Shown here: in pieces, positions 1 to 8,083 of the stretch
How the letters are laid out: each line of letters starts with the position of its first letter
Position numbering within the stretch: position 1 is the stretch's first letter
Notes under the pieces: model-generated
What the model was told of the DNA's origin: nothing
The model's database searches: none
What the model saw: the letters and a program-made list of their open reading frames with translations, nothing else
Assembly (NCBI GenBank): GCA_009699165.1
Contig: WLOR01000063.1
Span: 1 to 8,505, forward strand
Source of the DNA: Actinomycetota bacterium
GTDB taxonomy: Bacteria > Actinomycetota > Actinomycetes > Nanopelagicales > Nanopelagicaceae
Direction: 5' to 3'
Length of the DNA stretch: 8,505 bases
Position numbers and translations under genes: made by a program

Positions 1-21
1 CTCTCGAGTTGTAGAAGACAT
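1..21 (-). CDS. Start of a gene cut by the left window edge, probably coaBC
   Basis: An ATG on the minus strand at 21-19 opens a frame reading MSSTTRE before the window ends. It lies 17 bases after the rpoZ stop, on the same strand. In many actinobacteria the gene after rpoZ is coaBC (dfp), the bifunctional phosphopantothenoylcysteine decarboxylase / phosphopantothenate-cysteine ligase of coenzyme A synthesis, followed by metK. A short polar N-terminus ending in TRE fits a CoaBC start ahead of its flavoprotein beta strand, but seven residues prove nothing. No clear Shine-Dalgarno sequence precedes the ATG. The identity is inferred from gene order only; metK or another gene is possible, and the true start could differ. 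Confidence 0.4.
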
Positions 22-38
22 TGGTGAAGACTGGCTAA

Positions 39-287
39 TTAAGCCGTAGGTTCGAGGTTTTCAATCGTGAGAAGACCTTCATTAATCTCGCGAAGTGCGA
101 TTGATAGTGGCTTCTCGTGCACATGTGTCTCTACTAGTGGACCAACATATTCAAGAAGGCCCTCACCTAGCTGGGAGTAATAGGCATTAATTTGGCGTGC
201 GCGCTTTGCAGCATAGAGGACCAGGCTGTACTTAGAACCACTCTTATCTAGTAGCTCATCAATCGGTGGATTCGTGATTCCATCCAT
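39..287 (-). CDS. rpoZ: RNA polymerase omega subunit (RpoZ)
   Basis: Omega is the small subunit that helps fold and retain beta' in RNA polymerase; in some bacteria it takes part in ppGpp binding. The 82-residue product has the normal short actinobacterial length. It shows the family core in order: [20 protein letters not shown] (residues 3-22), then the conserved [18 protein letters not shown] helix region (26-43), then an acidic-hydrophobic segment ending in [15 protein letters not shown]. The ATG at 287-285 places the protein start directly before the conserved GITNPP. A G-rich run (GGGG, 295-298 on the plus strand as CCCC) lies 7 bases upstream and can act as a modest ribosome binding site. 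It follows the mIHF-Gmk gene after 37 bases and precedes a probable coaBC, the common actinobacterial order. Nothing is truncated or unusual. Confidence 0.96.
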   Translation of the reverse strand: MDGITNPPIDELLDKSGSKYSLVLYAAKRARQINAYYSQLGEGLLEYVGPLVETHVHEKPLSIALREINEGLLTIENLEPTA

Positions 288-324
288 GTGTTTTCCCCAC
301 TCTATATCGCTTACAACGTCCTGG

Positions 325-1197
325 TTAAGAGGTCAATCCTATCAGTTGTTCTACTACCCGCTCGACCTGATCATTGACAATAACAAGGTCAAAGAATGAG
401 GCCGCTGCTAACTCATCTTGGGCTAGTTGCAACCTCTCTGCTCGCCTATCGGGAGTATCCGTGCCCCGACCTTCAAGTCTTGAGACCAACTCCTCCCAGG
501 TCGGAGGTTCAAGAAAGACCAAAAGTGCATGCGGAAGATGAGCCTTGACCTGCTTTGCGCCATCTATTTCAATCTCCAAAAGCACATTACGTCCTACTCG
601 CAGCGCCTCTTCAACTGGTGAGCGTGGGGTACCGTAGCGATTGCCGGCAAACTCGGCCCACTCTAGAAAATCATCACTCCTGACCCTGCGAGTGAACTCT
701 TCATCTGAAATAAAAAAATAGTCGACCCCATCGTGCTCATTAGAGCGAGCCGATCGTGTTGTAGCAGAGATGCTTACCCAAAAATCTCCAGAAGCCCTCA
801 AACGTGATGCAACCGTGCTCTTGCCTACTCCGCCTGGACCAGAGAGTACTAAGAGTGTGCCTGGAGAGATGGCTCGAGGGATTTTCATGAACTCATTTCG
901 TAACTCTTTAATTTGATGGCGGCCAAGACCTGCGATTCTACGCGTTGGAGAAATATTCAAACGCTCCATCAGTGCCGCTGCACGAACTTTTCCTACTCCA
1001 CTGAGAGCCTCTAATAACTCGCGAACTCTCATCTTGTTGATGCAATCTTCATTGGCAGCGATCTCTAAAACGGCATCAACGCTCAACTCCCCCGACTTTA
1101 CCTTCGCCTTTATCTCAGCGCGGCGTTTGCGTGAATCTGCAGCCTTTAATAGTGCAGCCGCACGTTGTTCGGCGGTGAGTACTGGAGGCTGGGCCAT
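325..1197 (-). CDS. gmk: mIHF-guanylate kinase fusion protein
   Basis: A 290-residue protein carrying two normally separate actinobacterial proteins. Residues 1-103 match the mIHF / sIHF nucleoid protein: an N-terminal helix ([20 protein letters not shown]), then the DNA-binding helix-two-turn-helix region with [20 protein letters not shown] and [10 protein letters not shown]. Residues 104-290 are a full-length guanylate kinase, which uses ATP to convert GMP to GDP. It has the P-loop GPGGVGKST (120-128), the GMP-binding block [17 protein letters not shown] (144-160), [21 protein letters not shown] (from 178), EIEIDGAKQ (208-216) and the lid [14 protein letters not shown] (243-256). The domains meet without a linker. 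The N-terminal ATG (1197) sits 28 bases after pyrF with a weak AGG upstream. Met104 (888-886) could be a second start but has no convincing Shine-Dalgarno. The P-loop has Gly where Ser is commoner (GPSG). Both domains look intact, so both activities are expected. Fusion by sequencing error is the main alternative. Confidence 0.93.
   Translation of the reverse strand: MAQPPVLTAEQRAAALLKAADSRKRRAEIKAKVKSGELSVDAVLEIAANEDCINKMRVRELLEALSGVGKVRAAALMERLNISPTRRIAGLGRHQIKELRNEFMKIPRAISPGTLLVLSGPGGVGKSTVASRLRASGDFWVSISATTRSARSNEHDGVDYFFISDEEFTRRVRSDDFLEWAEFAGNRYGTPRSPVEEALRVGRNVLLEIEIDGAKQVKAHLPHALLVFLEPPTWEELVSRLEGRGTDTPDRRAERLQLAQDELAAASFFDLVIVNDQVERVVEQLIGLTS
885..888 (-). other. mIHF/Gmk domain junction with a cryptic ATGA
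   Basis: The minus-strand codons here read TTC ATG AAA, giving Phe103-Met104-Lys105. Phe103 is where a free mIHF normally ends, and Met104 is where a free guanylate kinase would begin. The tetranucleotide ATGA at this point has the same form as the stop/start overlaps at pyrC-carA and pyrK-pyrD, but here its TGA is out of frame with the mIHF domain. A second out-of-frame TGA (892-894) lies a few bases upstream. The site therefore looks like the relic of two abutting genes now read as one. The origin is an inference; the frame and codons are directly visible. Confidence 0.6.
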
Positions 1198-1225
1198 GCA
1201 ATAAACCTAGCTCACGCAGTGCAAT

Positions 1226-1930
1226 TTAGAAAAGTTGAGAGGCTATCTCAACTGCCCGCTCTTGCATTGCAGTAGGACCTTGCGACCACATCGATGTTAT
1301 GGGCCTTCCTATCACCACGAGATTTGCCCCTAAACCAATGGCCTCTCGTGGAGTCATAGTTCTCACCTGGTCATCAGTGTGTGTGCCATCTGCAGGTCGT
1401 ACACCAGGAGTAATAATTGCAATATCTGGTGCGATCACTGATCGAATCGCTGCAATCTCAAGAGGCGAGCAGACGATCGCACGGGCGCCTCCTGCAACGG
1501 CAAGCTTTGCCAGACCTACTGCGCTCTCAAGAGCGTTTTTCTTGAAACCAATATCTGAAACATCGTCCTCTGAAAGCGATGTCAAGATTGTTACTCCAGT
1601 TACCTTTGTTGCCGGTAGGACATCTACTGCAGCTTGCACCATCGCCATACCACCGGATGCGTGGACAGTTAGATACTTAGGTGCCAGATTTGAAACCGCA
1701 GAAGCTGCACCCTTAACGGTATGTGGAATGTCGTGGAGTTTGAGATCTAAAAATATATCCGAATCCGTAGCATCCATAATCGCTTTTACACCATCATGGC
1801 CAAAATTGAGAAAGAATTCGAGTCCTAACTTAAAGACTGAAATGTAATCACTTGTAGTTTCTACCCATTGAACTGCGGTTGCAAGATCGGATGTATCTAC
1901 AGCTAAAACTATCGGTGATTTTCCTGCCAT
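1226..1930 (-). CDS. pyrF: Orotidine 5'-phosphate decarboxylase (type 1 PyrF)
   Basis: Catalyses the last step of UMP synthesis, OMP to UMP plus CO2, in the cytoplasm without a cofactor. The 234-residue TIM barrel has the usual length of the type 1 family. Visible active-site elements are Asp12 (LAVD), Lys34 (FKLGLEFF), the catalytic array DLKLHDIPHTV with Asp62, Lys64 and Asp67, His90 (TVHASGG), PGVRP with Arg178, DDQVR (186-190) and the phosphate-gripping VIGRPIT with Arg209. The ATG directly abuts the pyrD stop (TAAATG), with a strong GGAGG eight bases upstream inside pyrD, so the start is secure. It is the last pyrimidine gene of the run; pyrE does not follow. Well-known actinobacteria such as Mycobacterium carry the longer type 2 enzyme (about 275 residues), so the short type is a point of interest. 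Confidence 0.97.
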   Translation of the reverse strand: MAGKSPIVLAVDTSDLATAVQWVETTSDYISVFKLGLEFFLNFGHDGVKAIMDATDSDIFLDLKLHDIPHTVKGAASAVSNLAPKYLTVHASGGMAMVQAAVDVLPATKVTGVTILTSLSEDDVSDIGFKKNALESAVGLAKLAVAGGARAIVCSPLEIAAIRSVIAPDIAIITPGVRPADGTHTDDQVRTMTPREAIGLGANLVVIGRPITSMWSQGPTAMQERAVEIASQLF

Positions 1931-2872
1931 TTACTCTTCCTCCGAAGCTCTATGCGCATAGCCAACTGCATCGCGCAGTGATGTAAAGCCTTTGGCGATT
2001 AGTAAATCCTTAAGCTCATCTTGAATTTTTATAAGTGCAGTTGGATTTCCAAAACTTGCAGTACCAATTGAAACTCCACTAGCACCTGCTGCAATAATCT
2101 CAAGGGCATCTCTTCCGCTAGAGATTCCACCCATGCCAAGAATTGGAATTTTTGGCATTGCATCATGGACCTGGTAGACGGCCCTTACGGCAATAGGTCT
2201 GATTGCAGGACCTGATAACCCTCCAGTCTTACCGCCCAAGTGCGGCCGAAGAGTGTCTAGATTAATCACCATTCCTAGGACGGTATTAATCAATGCAAGT
2301 GCATCTGCGCCAGCATCTACCACTCCTTTGGCGATAGAGACTAGATCTGTAACATCTGGTGAGAGCTTGGCAATGATGGGTAGTTCGCCACCAAGTGTTC
2401 GACGAACTCCATCAATAACTCTTCTAGAGGCCTCTGGGTCGCATGCAAAAACCAAACCGCGATTTTCAACATTGGGGCACGAGATATTTACCTCCACTGC
2501 ACTTATACCCGAGACCGATCTTAATTTGCGAGCTAGCGTTGAATACTCTTCGACCGTCTCTCCTGCGATTGAGACGATAATGCGCGCCTTTTGTGAGACT
2601 AGATATGGAATATCCTTTGCAATAAATGCATCGATACCTGGACCCTGCAAACCAATTGAGTTGAGCATGCCACTTGGCGTCTCTGCCATCCGTGGAGTAG
2701 GCCTGCCATTGCGCGCCTTACTCATAACCGACTTTGTAACCACTGCCCCTAAATCGTGTAAAGGAAAGAACTGTGCTAACTCACGACCAGAACTAGCACA
2801 ACCACTTGCCGTGAAAATCGGTGATGGAAACCATGCATTACCAAGAGTTGTAGAAAAATCAAGTGAACTCAT
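1931..2872 (-). CDS. pyrD: Dihydroorotate dehydrogenase class 1B, catalytic subunit (PyrD)
   Basis: Oxidises dihydroorotate to orotate with FMN and passes the electrons to the PyrK subunit and on to NAD+. The 313-residue length matches the soluble class 1B enzyme; there is no N-terminal membrane helix as in quinone-linked class 2 enzymes. Conserved features in order: FTASGC (20-25), Lys47 in VVTKSV, NSIGLQGPG (71-79), the active-site block NISCPNV with catalytic Cys132 (a Cys base marks class 1; class 2 uses Ser), Lys169 in AKLSPDV, INT (195-197), GGKTGGLSGPAIRP (213-226) and the FMN phosphate loops GMGGISS and IGTA. The start ATG overlaps the pyrK stop as ATGA, indicating coupled translation of two subunits made in equal amounts. 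The stop directly abuts pyrF. No leader, truncation or missing key residue is seen. Confidence 0.97.
   Translation of the reverse strand: MSSLDFSTTLGNAWFPSPIFTASGCASSGRELAQFFPLHDLGAVVTKSVMSKARNGRPTPRMAETPSGMLNSIGLQGPGIDAFIAKDIPYLVSQKARIIVSIAGETVEEYSTLARKLRSVSGISAVEVNISCPNVENRGLVFACDPEASRRVIDGVRRTLGGELPIIAKLSPDVTDLVSIAKGVVDAGADALALINTVLGMVINLDTLRPHLGGKTGGLSGPAIRPIAVRAVYQVHDAMPKIPILGMGGISSGRDALEIIAAGASGVSIGTASFGNPTALIKIQDELKDLLIAKGFTSLRDAVGYAHRASEEE
1939..1943 (-). promoter_or_regulatory. Shine-Dalgarno site of pyrF (GGAGG)
   Basis: GGAGG on the minus strand, eight bases before the pyrF ATG, the best ribosome binding site in the window. It is embedded in the last codons of pyrD, which encode the terminal Ser-Glu-Glu-Glu tail, so the acidic tail of PyrD may partly reflect the need to encode this site. 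It fixes the pyrF start and implies that ribosomes finishing pyrD can pass directly to pyrF. Confidence 0.8.
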
Positions 2873-3705
2873 AGCGTTTTTCCAACTTTATCCCACTGCA
2901 CCGTAGAGCCATCCATGACCGGGCCATCAATACAACTTCGTAGCATCGAGATGTCTCCGTTTTCATTGGCAACTGGCAAAACGCAGGTCATACATATTCC
3001 GACACCACACGCCATTGACTCTTCCACTGCACATTGATGAACAACTTGCGTATTGTGCGTAATTGAGTTGATGGCTGAAAGCATTGCCATAGGGCCACAT
3101 GAGTAGATGACAGCGATATTTAAATCCGCGATTAACTCTGGAATTGGATCAGTTACACGACCAATCTGCCCCATCGAACCATCTTCGGTATAGATTCGAA
3201 GAGAGTTAACTGCGCGCTTTCCCTCCATCGGAGCATAGATTTTGCTTGCAGTGCTTGCGCCAAGCAGCATATCTACGCGACAACCTCTGGAGTTGAGAAC
3301 CTCTGCCAATCCAAATAGAGGTGCTGAGCCATAACCGCCGCCGACTAAAAGTACTGGTACTGGCTGCGTGGGTATACCGAAAGCTGTACCTAGCGGAGCA
3401 ATCAGATCTAGGGAGGCGCCTTCATTCTGAGCACAGAGCCATTTACTACCCTGTCCATGCGGAGCAACTATCAACTCAATCGTGCCGCCAAAGGTTGGGT
3501 TAGTTGAGACGCGCGAGATAGCAAAGGCTCTGCGCAAAATCATTCTCGAACTTTCTCCGCCGACATTTATGGCTACAAAATTTCCTGGCTTACAGGCATC
3601 AGCATTGTCACCGACATTTATTATTAACTGATGATATTGACCAACGCGCTTGTTGCTAACGACCATCGAATTAATCTGTGCTGCATTCTTATTAATAGTA
3701 GCCAT
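2869..3705 (-). CDS. pyrK: Dihydroorotate dehydrogenase electron transfer subunit (PyrK)
   Basis: FAD and [2Fe-2S] protein that accepts electrons from PyrD and reduces NAD+. I place the start at the ATG at 3705-3703 (278 residues, MATINKNAAQ), two bases after the carB stop. An in-frame GTG at 3720 would add five residues, but it lies inside carB and has no ribosome binding site. In order: an FAD-binding beta barrel with LRRAFAISR (57-65); the NAD-binding LLVGGGYGSAPLFGLAE (119-135); YSCGPMAML (201-209); and a C-terminal iron-sulfur segment with the PyrK spacing C-x4-C-x2-C-x16-C at Cys233, Cys238, Cys241 and Cys258 (MACGVGICMTC then RSCIDGPV). The FAD motif reads RRAFAIS where RRPFSI is more usual. 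The stop TGA overlaps the pyrD ATG. The pairing with PyrD and the cysteine pattern make the call firm. Confidence 0.95.
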   Translation of the reverse strand: MATINKNAAQINSMVVSNKRVGQYHQLIINVGDNADACKPGNFVAINVGGESSRMILRRAFAISRVSTNPTFGGTIELIVAPHGQGSKWLCAQNEGASLDLIAPLGTAFGIPTQPVPVLLVGGGYGSAPLFGLAEVLNSRGCRVDMLLGASTASKIYAPMEGKRAVNSLRIYTEDGSMGQIGRVTDPIPELIADLNIAVIYSCGPMAMLSAINSITHNTQVVHQCAVEESMACGVGICMTCVLPVANENGDISMLRSCIDGPVMDGSTVQWDKVGKTL

Positions 3706-3707
3706 GA

Positions 3708-6700
3708 TTAAGGCAACCACTCTTGTAAGGGCTTGATAGAGAGTTCGTTACTTTGAATAAATCTAATACCCTCAACGGCAGCATTAAAGCCTGCAGTTGT
3801 TGTAATAATTGGAATCGACCTTTGGACCGCTGCAGTTCGGATTAACCATCCATCTGCTCGAGTACCGCGACCAACTGGTGTATTAATTACCAAATCGATA
3901 TCACCCGAATTAATGATCTCAACGATGGTGGGCTCACCCAAAGGCCCAGTTCCATCTGAGTTTTTACGAACTGATATCGAAAAAACTCCGTGTTCGGCCA
4001 AATACGTAGATGTACCAACTGTGGCAAGAATTGAAAACCCTAACTTTTCAAGACCAACTGCTGCGGCAACACCAGAGGCCTTATCTTTATCGGCTAATGA
4101 GATAAAAACCATTCCCCTAGTTGGGAGTGGGCCAAATGCCTCAATCTGCGATTTTGCATAGCTCTCTCCAAAACTAGAAGAGATACCCATGACCTCACCA
4201 GTTGATCGCATCTCTGGACCCAAAATCGAATCCACTCCCCTGCCATCGCTGCGACGGAAACGATTCCATGGCAGCACTGCCTCTTTGACCGATACGCCGC
4301 TGGCAACTGCATCTCCGGTTTGGGGCAACATGCCTTCAGCGCGCAGTTGCTCGATTGTGCTTCCTAGTGAGATTCGAGCTGCAGCTTTTGCAAGTGGAAC
4401 ACCTGTTGCTTTGCTAACAAAAGGTACAGTTCTGGAGGCTCGTGGATTCGCCTCAAGAACATAAAGAGTTTTCTCCAAAATTGCGAACTGAATATTAATT
4501 AGCCCCAAAACACCTACACCTTGTGCGATTTTAGTTGTGGCTATTTTTATTTGCTCAAGCTGGTCGGGCGTGATTGTCATTGAAGGAAGTACGCATGCAC
4601 TATCTCCGCTATGAATCCCTGCCTCTTCAATGTGCTCCATGACTCCGCCAAGAAATAACTCGGAGCCGTCATAGAGTGCATCGACATCTATTTCGATTGC
4701 GCTATCTAGAAAGCGATCGACCAATACAGGACGATCTGGTGTTATATCTGTTGCTCTGGAGATAAAACCTGCTAAAGATTGATCGTCGTAGACAATCTCC
4801 ATTCCTCTTCCCCCAAGAACAAATGAAGGCCTAACAAGAACTGGATAACCGATTCGTGAAGCGATCGCGATGGCCTCTAACTCCGAGGATGCCATCCCAA
4901 ACTCAGGCGCGTTTAAACCCTGCTCATGAAGGATTGCACCAAAGGCGCCACGCTCTTCGGCAAGGTGAATAGCCTCTGGGCTAGTTCCTAGAATATTTAC
5001 ACCGTTAGCTTTTAAGCCAGCAGCTAATCCCAAAGGTGTCTGTCCGCCCAGCTGAGTGATTACTCCCAGAAGCGGGCCAGCTAGAGATTCGGCATGAATC
5101 ACCTCTAAAACATCTTCCAAAGTAAGTGGTTCGAAATATAGGCGATTGCTTGTGTCGTAATCGGTAGAGACTGTCTCAGGATTGCAGTTGATCATAATCG
5201 TTTCAAAACCTGCTTCACGAAGTGCGAAAGAGGCATGAACGCACGAGTAATCAAACTCGATTCCCTGGCCGATTCTATTGGGCCCGCTACCTAGAATAAT
5301 GACAGCGGGAGTGGTTCTTGTACGCACCTCAGACTCATCTTCGTAACTTGAATAATAATACGGCGTGAAAGCTTCAAATTCAGCGGCGCATGTATCCACT
5401 GTTTTATACACCGGGCGAACTGAAAAATGATGGCGAAGCTTTCGAACTTCATCTTCAGTAATCCCACGCAATGCCGCTATCTGGGCATCAGAGAAACCAG
5501 ATGACTTTGCATCCCTTAAAATCTCAGCCGTTAGTTCGCCGGGCTGGGAAATAAGCTGTGCATGTTGATTGATCAACTCGATTTGGCGAAGATACCAAGG
5601 GTCGATTGCGCAGGCTGTAAAGACTTCGTCAATCGTCGCTCCAGCCCATAAGGCCCGTTGCACCTGTTGAAGTCGATACTCAGTTGGAATTTTGATTGAG
5701 TTTAAAAGATCCCGCTTCTCAGACTCACCAACAACAGGCCAAGAGAAAATCGCTTCTTTTCGCTCGAGCGAACGAAGGGATTTCATGAGAGCTTCAGCAA
5801 AAGAGCGACCAATGGCCATCGCTTCGCCAACACTCTTCATAGTCGTGGTCAAACGTGGATCAGCATCAGCAAACTTTTCAAATGCAAATCGTGGAACTTT
5901 TACAACAACATAATCTAATGTTGGCTCAAATGATGCAGGTGTGACTTTAGTTATGTCGTTATCAATCTCGTCCAGGGTGTATCCAATAGCTAATTTTGTC
6001 GCTATCTTTGCAATCGGAAATCCCGTCGCCTTTGAAGCCAACGCACTCGATCGGGAGACCCGAGGATTCATCTCAATAACGATGATCCGGCCATTGGCAG
6101 GGTTGACTGCAAACTGAATATTGCAACCACCAGTGTCGACCCCAACTTCACGAATTATATGCAGCGATAAATCGCGCAGTTTTTGGTACTCAACATCGGT
6201 TAGCGTCATAGCTGGTGCCACCGTGATTGAATCGCCTGTGTGCACTCCCATTGGGTCAATATTTTCGATACTGCATACGATGACAACATTATCTTTGCGA
6301 TCTCGCATAACCTCGAGTTCGTACTCTTTCCAGCCGATAATCGACTCTTCAAGAAGGACCTCTGAAGTTGGACTATGTCGCAGGCCAGCACCTGCTATCT
6401 GCGTCAACTGTTCACGATCAAAAGCTATTCCAGAACCTAAACCGCCCATCGTAAATGATGGTCTGACGACAACTGGAAATCCTAAAGTGTCTGCACCTTG
6501 GTAGATATCCTCCATCGTGTGACAGATCACCGATCGTGCAGATTCACCACCTACCTTTGCAACAATCTCTCTAAATAATTCGCGATTTTCTCCACGGTTT
6601 ATGGCATCAACATCGGCGCCAATGAGTCGTACCCCATAACGTGCGAGAATCCCATGTTCAAATAATCCAATCGCAGCATTAAGAGCTGTCTGTCCGCCTA

Positions 6701-6968
6701 GGGTTGCAAGAACTGCATCGGGTTTTTCACGAGCGATGATCTTTTCAATTACATCCGATGTAATAGGTTCAATATAGGTGGCATCGGCAAACTCTGGATC
6801 GGTCATGATGGTTGCAGGATTTGAATTAACAAGAATGACACGAATTCCCTCTTCGCGTAAGACACGACAGGCTTGAGTGCCTGAGTAATCGAATTCGCAC
6901 GCCTGCCCAATAACGATTGGACCGCTACCTATAACTAGGACTGATTTAATAGTTGGATCTAGTGGCAT
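3708..6968 (-). CDS. carB: Carbamoyl-phosphate synthase large subunit (CarB)
   Basis: Makes carbamoyl phosphate from bicarbonate, two ATP and ammonia delivered by CarA, feeding both pyrimidine and arginine synthesis. At 1086 residues it is full length, with the two homologous halves visible. First half: [18 protein letters not shown] (13-30), GGQTALN (91-97), VRPSFTMGG with Arg169, and the metal-binding [19 protein letters not shown] (298-316). A helical oligomerisation region follows (about 425-545). Second half: [19 protein letters not shown] (558-576), [22 protein letters not shown] with Arg713, and [19 protein letters not shown] (838-856). Residues 940-1086 form the MGS-like allosteric domain. 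By my alignment from memory, Lys963, Thr983, Thr986 and Lys1002 match the E. coli IMP/UMP phosphate ligands Lys954, Thr974, Thr977 and Lys993, so nucleotide control is likely kept. The start overlaps the carA stop by one base (TAATG). Confidence 0.98.
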   Translation of the reverse strand: MPLDPTIKSVLVIGSGPIVIGQACEFDYSGTQACRVLREEGIRVILVNSNPATIMTDPEFADATYIEPITSDVIEKIIAREKPDAVLATLGGQTALNAAIGLFEHGILARYGVRLIGADVDAINRGENRELFREIVAKVGGESARSVICHTMEDIYQGADTLGFPVVVRPSFTMGGLGSGIAFDREQLTQIAGAGLRHSPTSEVLLEESIIGWKEYELEVMRDRKDNVVIVCSIENIDPMGVHTGDSITVAPAMTLTDVEYQKLRDLSLHIIREVGVDTGGCNIQFAVNPANGRIIVIEMNPRVSRSSALASKATGFPIAKIATKLAIGYTLDEIDNDITKVTPASFEPTLDYVVVKVPRFAFEKFADADPRLTTTMKSVGEAMAIGRSFAEALMKSLRSLERKEAIFSWPVVGESEKRDLLNSIKIPTEYRLQQVQRALWAGATIDEVFTACAIDPWYLRQIELINQHAQLISQPGELTAEILRDAKSSGFSDAQIAALRGITEDEVRKLRHHFSVRPVYKTVDTCAAEFEAFTPYYYSSYEDESEVRTRTTPAVIILGSGPNRIGQGIEFDYSCVHASFALREAGFETIMINCNPETVSTDYDTSNRLYFEPLTLEDVLEVIHAESLAGPLLGVITQLGGQTPLGLAAGLKANGVNILGTSPEAIHLAEERGAFGAILHEQGLNAPEFGMASSELEAIAIASRIGYPVLVRPSFVLGGRGMEIVYDDQSLAGFISRATDITPDRPVLVDRFLDSAIEIDVDALYDGSELFLGGVMEHIEEAGIHSGDSACVLPSMTITPDQLEQIKIATTKIAQGVGVLGLINIQFAILEKTLYVLEANPRASRTVPFVSKATGVPLAKAAARISLGSTIEQLRAEGMLPQTGDAVASGVSVKEAVLPWNRFRRSDGRGVDSILGPEMRSTGEVMGISSSFGESYAKSQIEAFGPLPTRGMVFISLADKDKASGVAAAVGLEKLGFSILATVGTSTYLAEHGVFSISVRKNSDGTGPLGEPTIVEIINSGDIDLVINTPVGRGTRADGWLIRTAAVQRSIPIITTTAGFNAAVEGIRFIQSNELSIKPLQEWLP

Positions 6969-8083
6969 TAGGAGCTCACTCTCTGGCTCATCATTGCAAC
7001 AAAACGATCAAAGAGATATGCGGCATCATGAGGACCAGAGGCTGCTTCTGGGTGATATTGAACCGAGAATGCTGGTCGATCCAAAAGTTGCAAACCCTCT
7101 ACAACGCCATCATTGAGGCTTACGTGAGTAACTTCTCCCCTACCGTAAACAGTTGAAAACTCGCGATCACTTGGCGCCTTGAGTGCGAAGCCATGATTAT
7201 GTGAGGTTATCTCTACCTTGCCTGTATTTTTATCAATCACTGGTTGATTAATTCCTCTGTGACCAAAGACCAATTTGTACGTCTCAAAGCCCAGTGCACG
7301 TCCAAGAATCTGATGTCCGAAACATATTCCAAAAATCGGAATTTCAAGAAGTAATATCTCTCGAACTAATTCAATCGTATCGTTCATCGTTGATGGATCA
7401 CCAGGACCATTTGACAAGAAAACTCCATCGGGATTAAGTGATGTTATCTCCTCAATCGAGGCGTTGTACGGAAGAACATGGACTTCCACGCCGCGTTGAG
7501 CTAAAGCTCTCGGGGTTGCAGACTTGATTCCCAGATCCAACGCCGCCACCACGAACTTTTTCTCTCCTACTGCTGGAACAATATATGGCTGCGTAGTTGA
7601 TACTTCAGGGACTAAGAACGAACCTGCCATCGCATCTATTTTGCGGACCTCGATGACCATCTCTTCGCGAGAAAGTCCGAGCTCTGAGAAGATTCCAACC
7701 CGCATCGCTCCACGATCTCGCAGATGTCGAGTAATAGCCCGTGTATCAACCCCGGCAATACCGACTACACCTTGTGCGACAAGTTCACTCTCTAAATCTC
7801 CCTCGCTGCGCCAGTTGGAGCTTAAAGTTGATGGGTTTCTAACTGCAAATCCAGCTACCCAAATTCTCGATGACTCATTGTCCAGGCTATTAAATCCAGT
7901 ATTTCCGATGTGAGGAGCCGTCATTACCACGATCTGCTTGTGATACGAAGGATCAGTTAACACTTCTTGGTAACCAGTCATGCCTGTCTGAAAAACCGCT
8001 TCGCCGAAAGTTTTACCCGTAGCACCCCACGATGTGCCTTCGAATATTCGGCCATCGTCTAAGACAAAAAATGCTTTACTCAT
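6968..8083 (-). CDS. carA: Carbamoyl-phosphate synthase small subunit (CarA)
   Basis: Class I glutamine amidotransferase subunit that hydrolyses glutamine and channels ammonia to CarB. The 371 residues include the N-terminal CPSase domain ([12 protein letters not shown], then [21 protein letters not shown] at 27-47 and VAGVDTR-like [15 protein letters not shown]) and the C-terminal glutaminase domain. The latter has LDLGIK (182-187), the oxyanion strand SNGPGDP (224-230), the nucleophile elbow FGICFGHQ with Cys254, [10 protein letters not shown] (273-282), TSHNHGFA (293-300), and the His343/Glu345 pair in QYHPEA. The triad is complete, so the enzyme should use glutamine. The ATG overlaps the pyrC stop as ATGA and has a good GGAG ribosome binding site seven bases upstream. 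The stop overlaps the carB start. No oddity is seen. Confidence 0.98.
   Translation of the reverse strand: MSKAFFVLDDGRIFEGTSWGATGKTFGEAVFQTGMTGYQEVLTDPSYHKQIVVMTAPHIGNTGFNSLDNESSRIWVAGFAVRNPSTLSSNWRSEGDLESELVAQGVVGIAGVDTRAITRHLRDRGAMRVGIFSELGLSREEMVIEVRKIDAMAGSFLVPEVSTTQPYIVPAVGEKKFVVAALDLGIKSATPRALAQRGVEVHVLPYNASIEEITSLNPDGVFLSNGPGDPSTMNDTIELVREILLLEIPIFGICFGHQILGRALGFETYKLVFGHRGINQPVIDKNTGKVEITSHNHGFALKAPSDREFSTVYGRGEVTHVSLNDGVVEGLQLLDRPAFSVQYHPEAASGPHDAAYLFDRFVAMMSQRVSS

Noticed and set aside
288..335. Possible rpoZ promoter (TTAACC ... TATAGA, about 16 bases apart) in the gmk-rpoZ spacer
   Set aside because: The -10 match lacks the conserved final T and the -35 match is weak; it cannot be told from chance in AT-rich spacer sequence.
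325..1197. Gmk with a simple mis-annotated N-terminal extension
   Set aside because: Residues 1-103 are not random extension; they match the mIHF family throughout, including the GVGKVRAA and [10 protein letters not shown] segments.
1198..1225. Terminator or operator in the pyrF/mIHF-gmk spacer
   Set aside because: The only inverted repeat is a three-base CAC/GTG pair around GCA, too short to be meaningful, with no U-run.
1299..1847. 182-codon plus-strand frame opposite pyrF
   Set aside because: It is antisense to a fully conserved PyrF, shows no recognisable domain, and has a Ser/Thr/Ala/Pro-rich composition typical of shadow frames.
2253..2906. 217-codon plus-strand frame opposite pyrD and the end of pyrK
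   Set aside because: It lies over the conserved PyrD active-site region and its sequence resembles no family; a mirror of codon bias on the coding strand.
6121..6504. 127-codon plus-strand frame opposite carB
   Set aside because: Antisense to the first ATP-grasp domain of CarB; no domain, no ribosome binding site of note.
7524..7913. 129-codon plus-strand frame opposite carA
   Set aside because: Antisense to conserved CarA sequence with low-complexity Ser/Thr/Arg-rich content.
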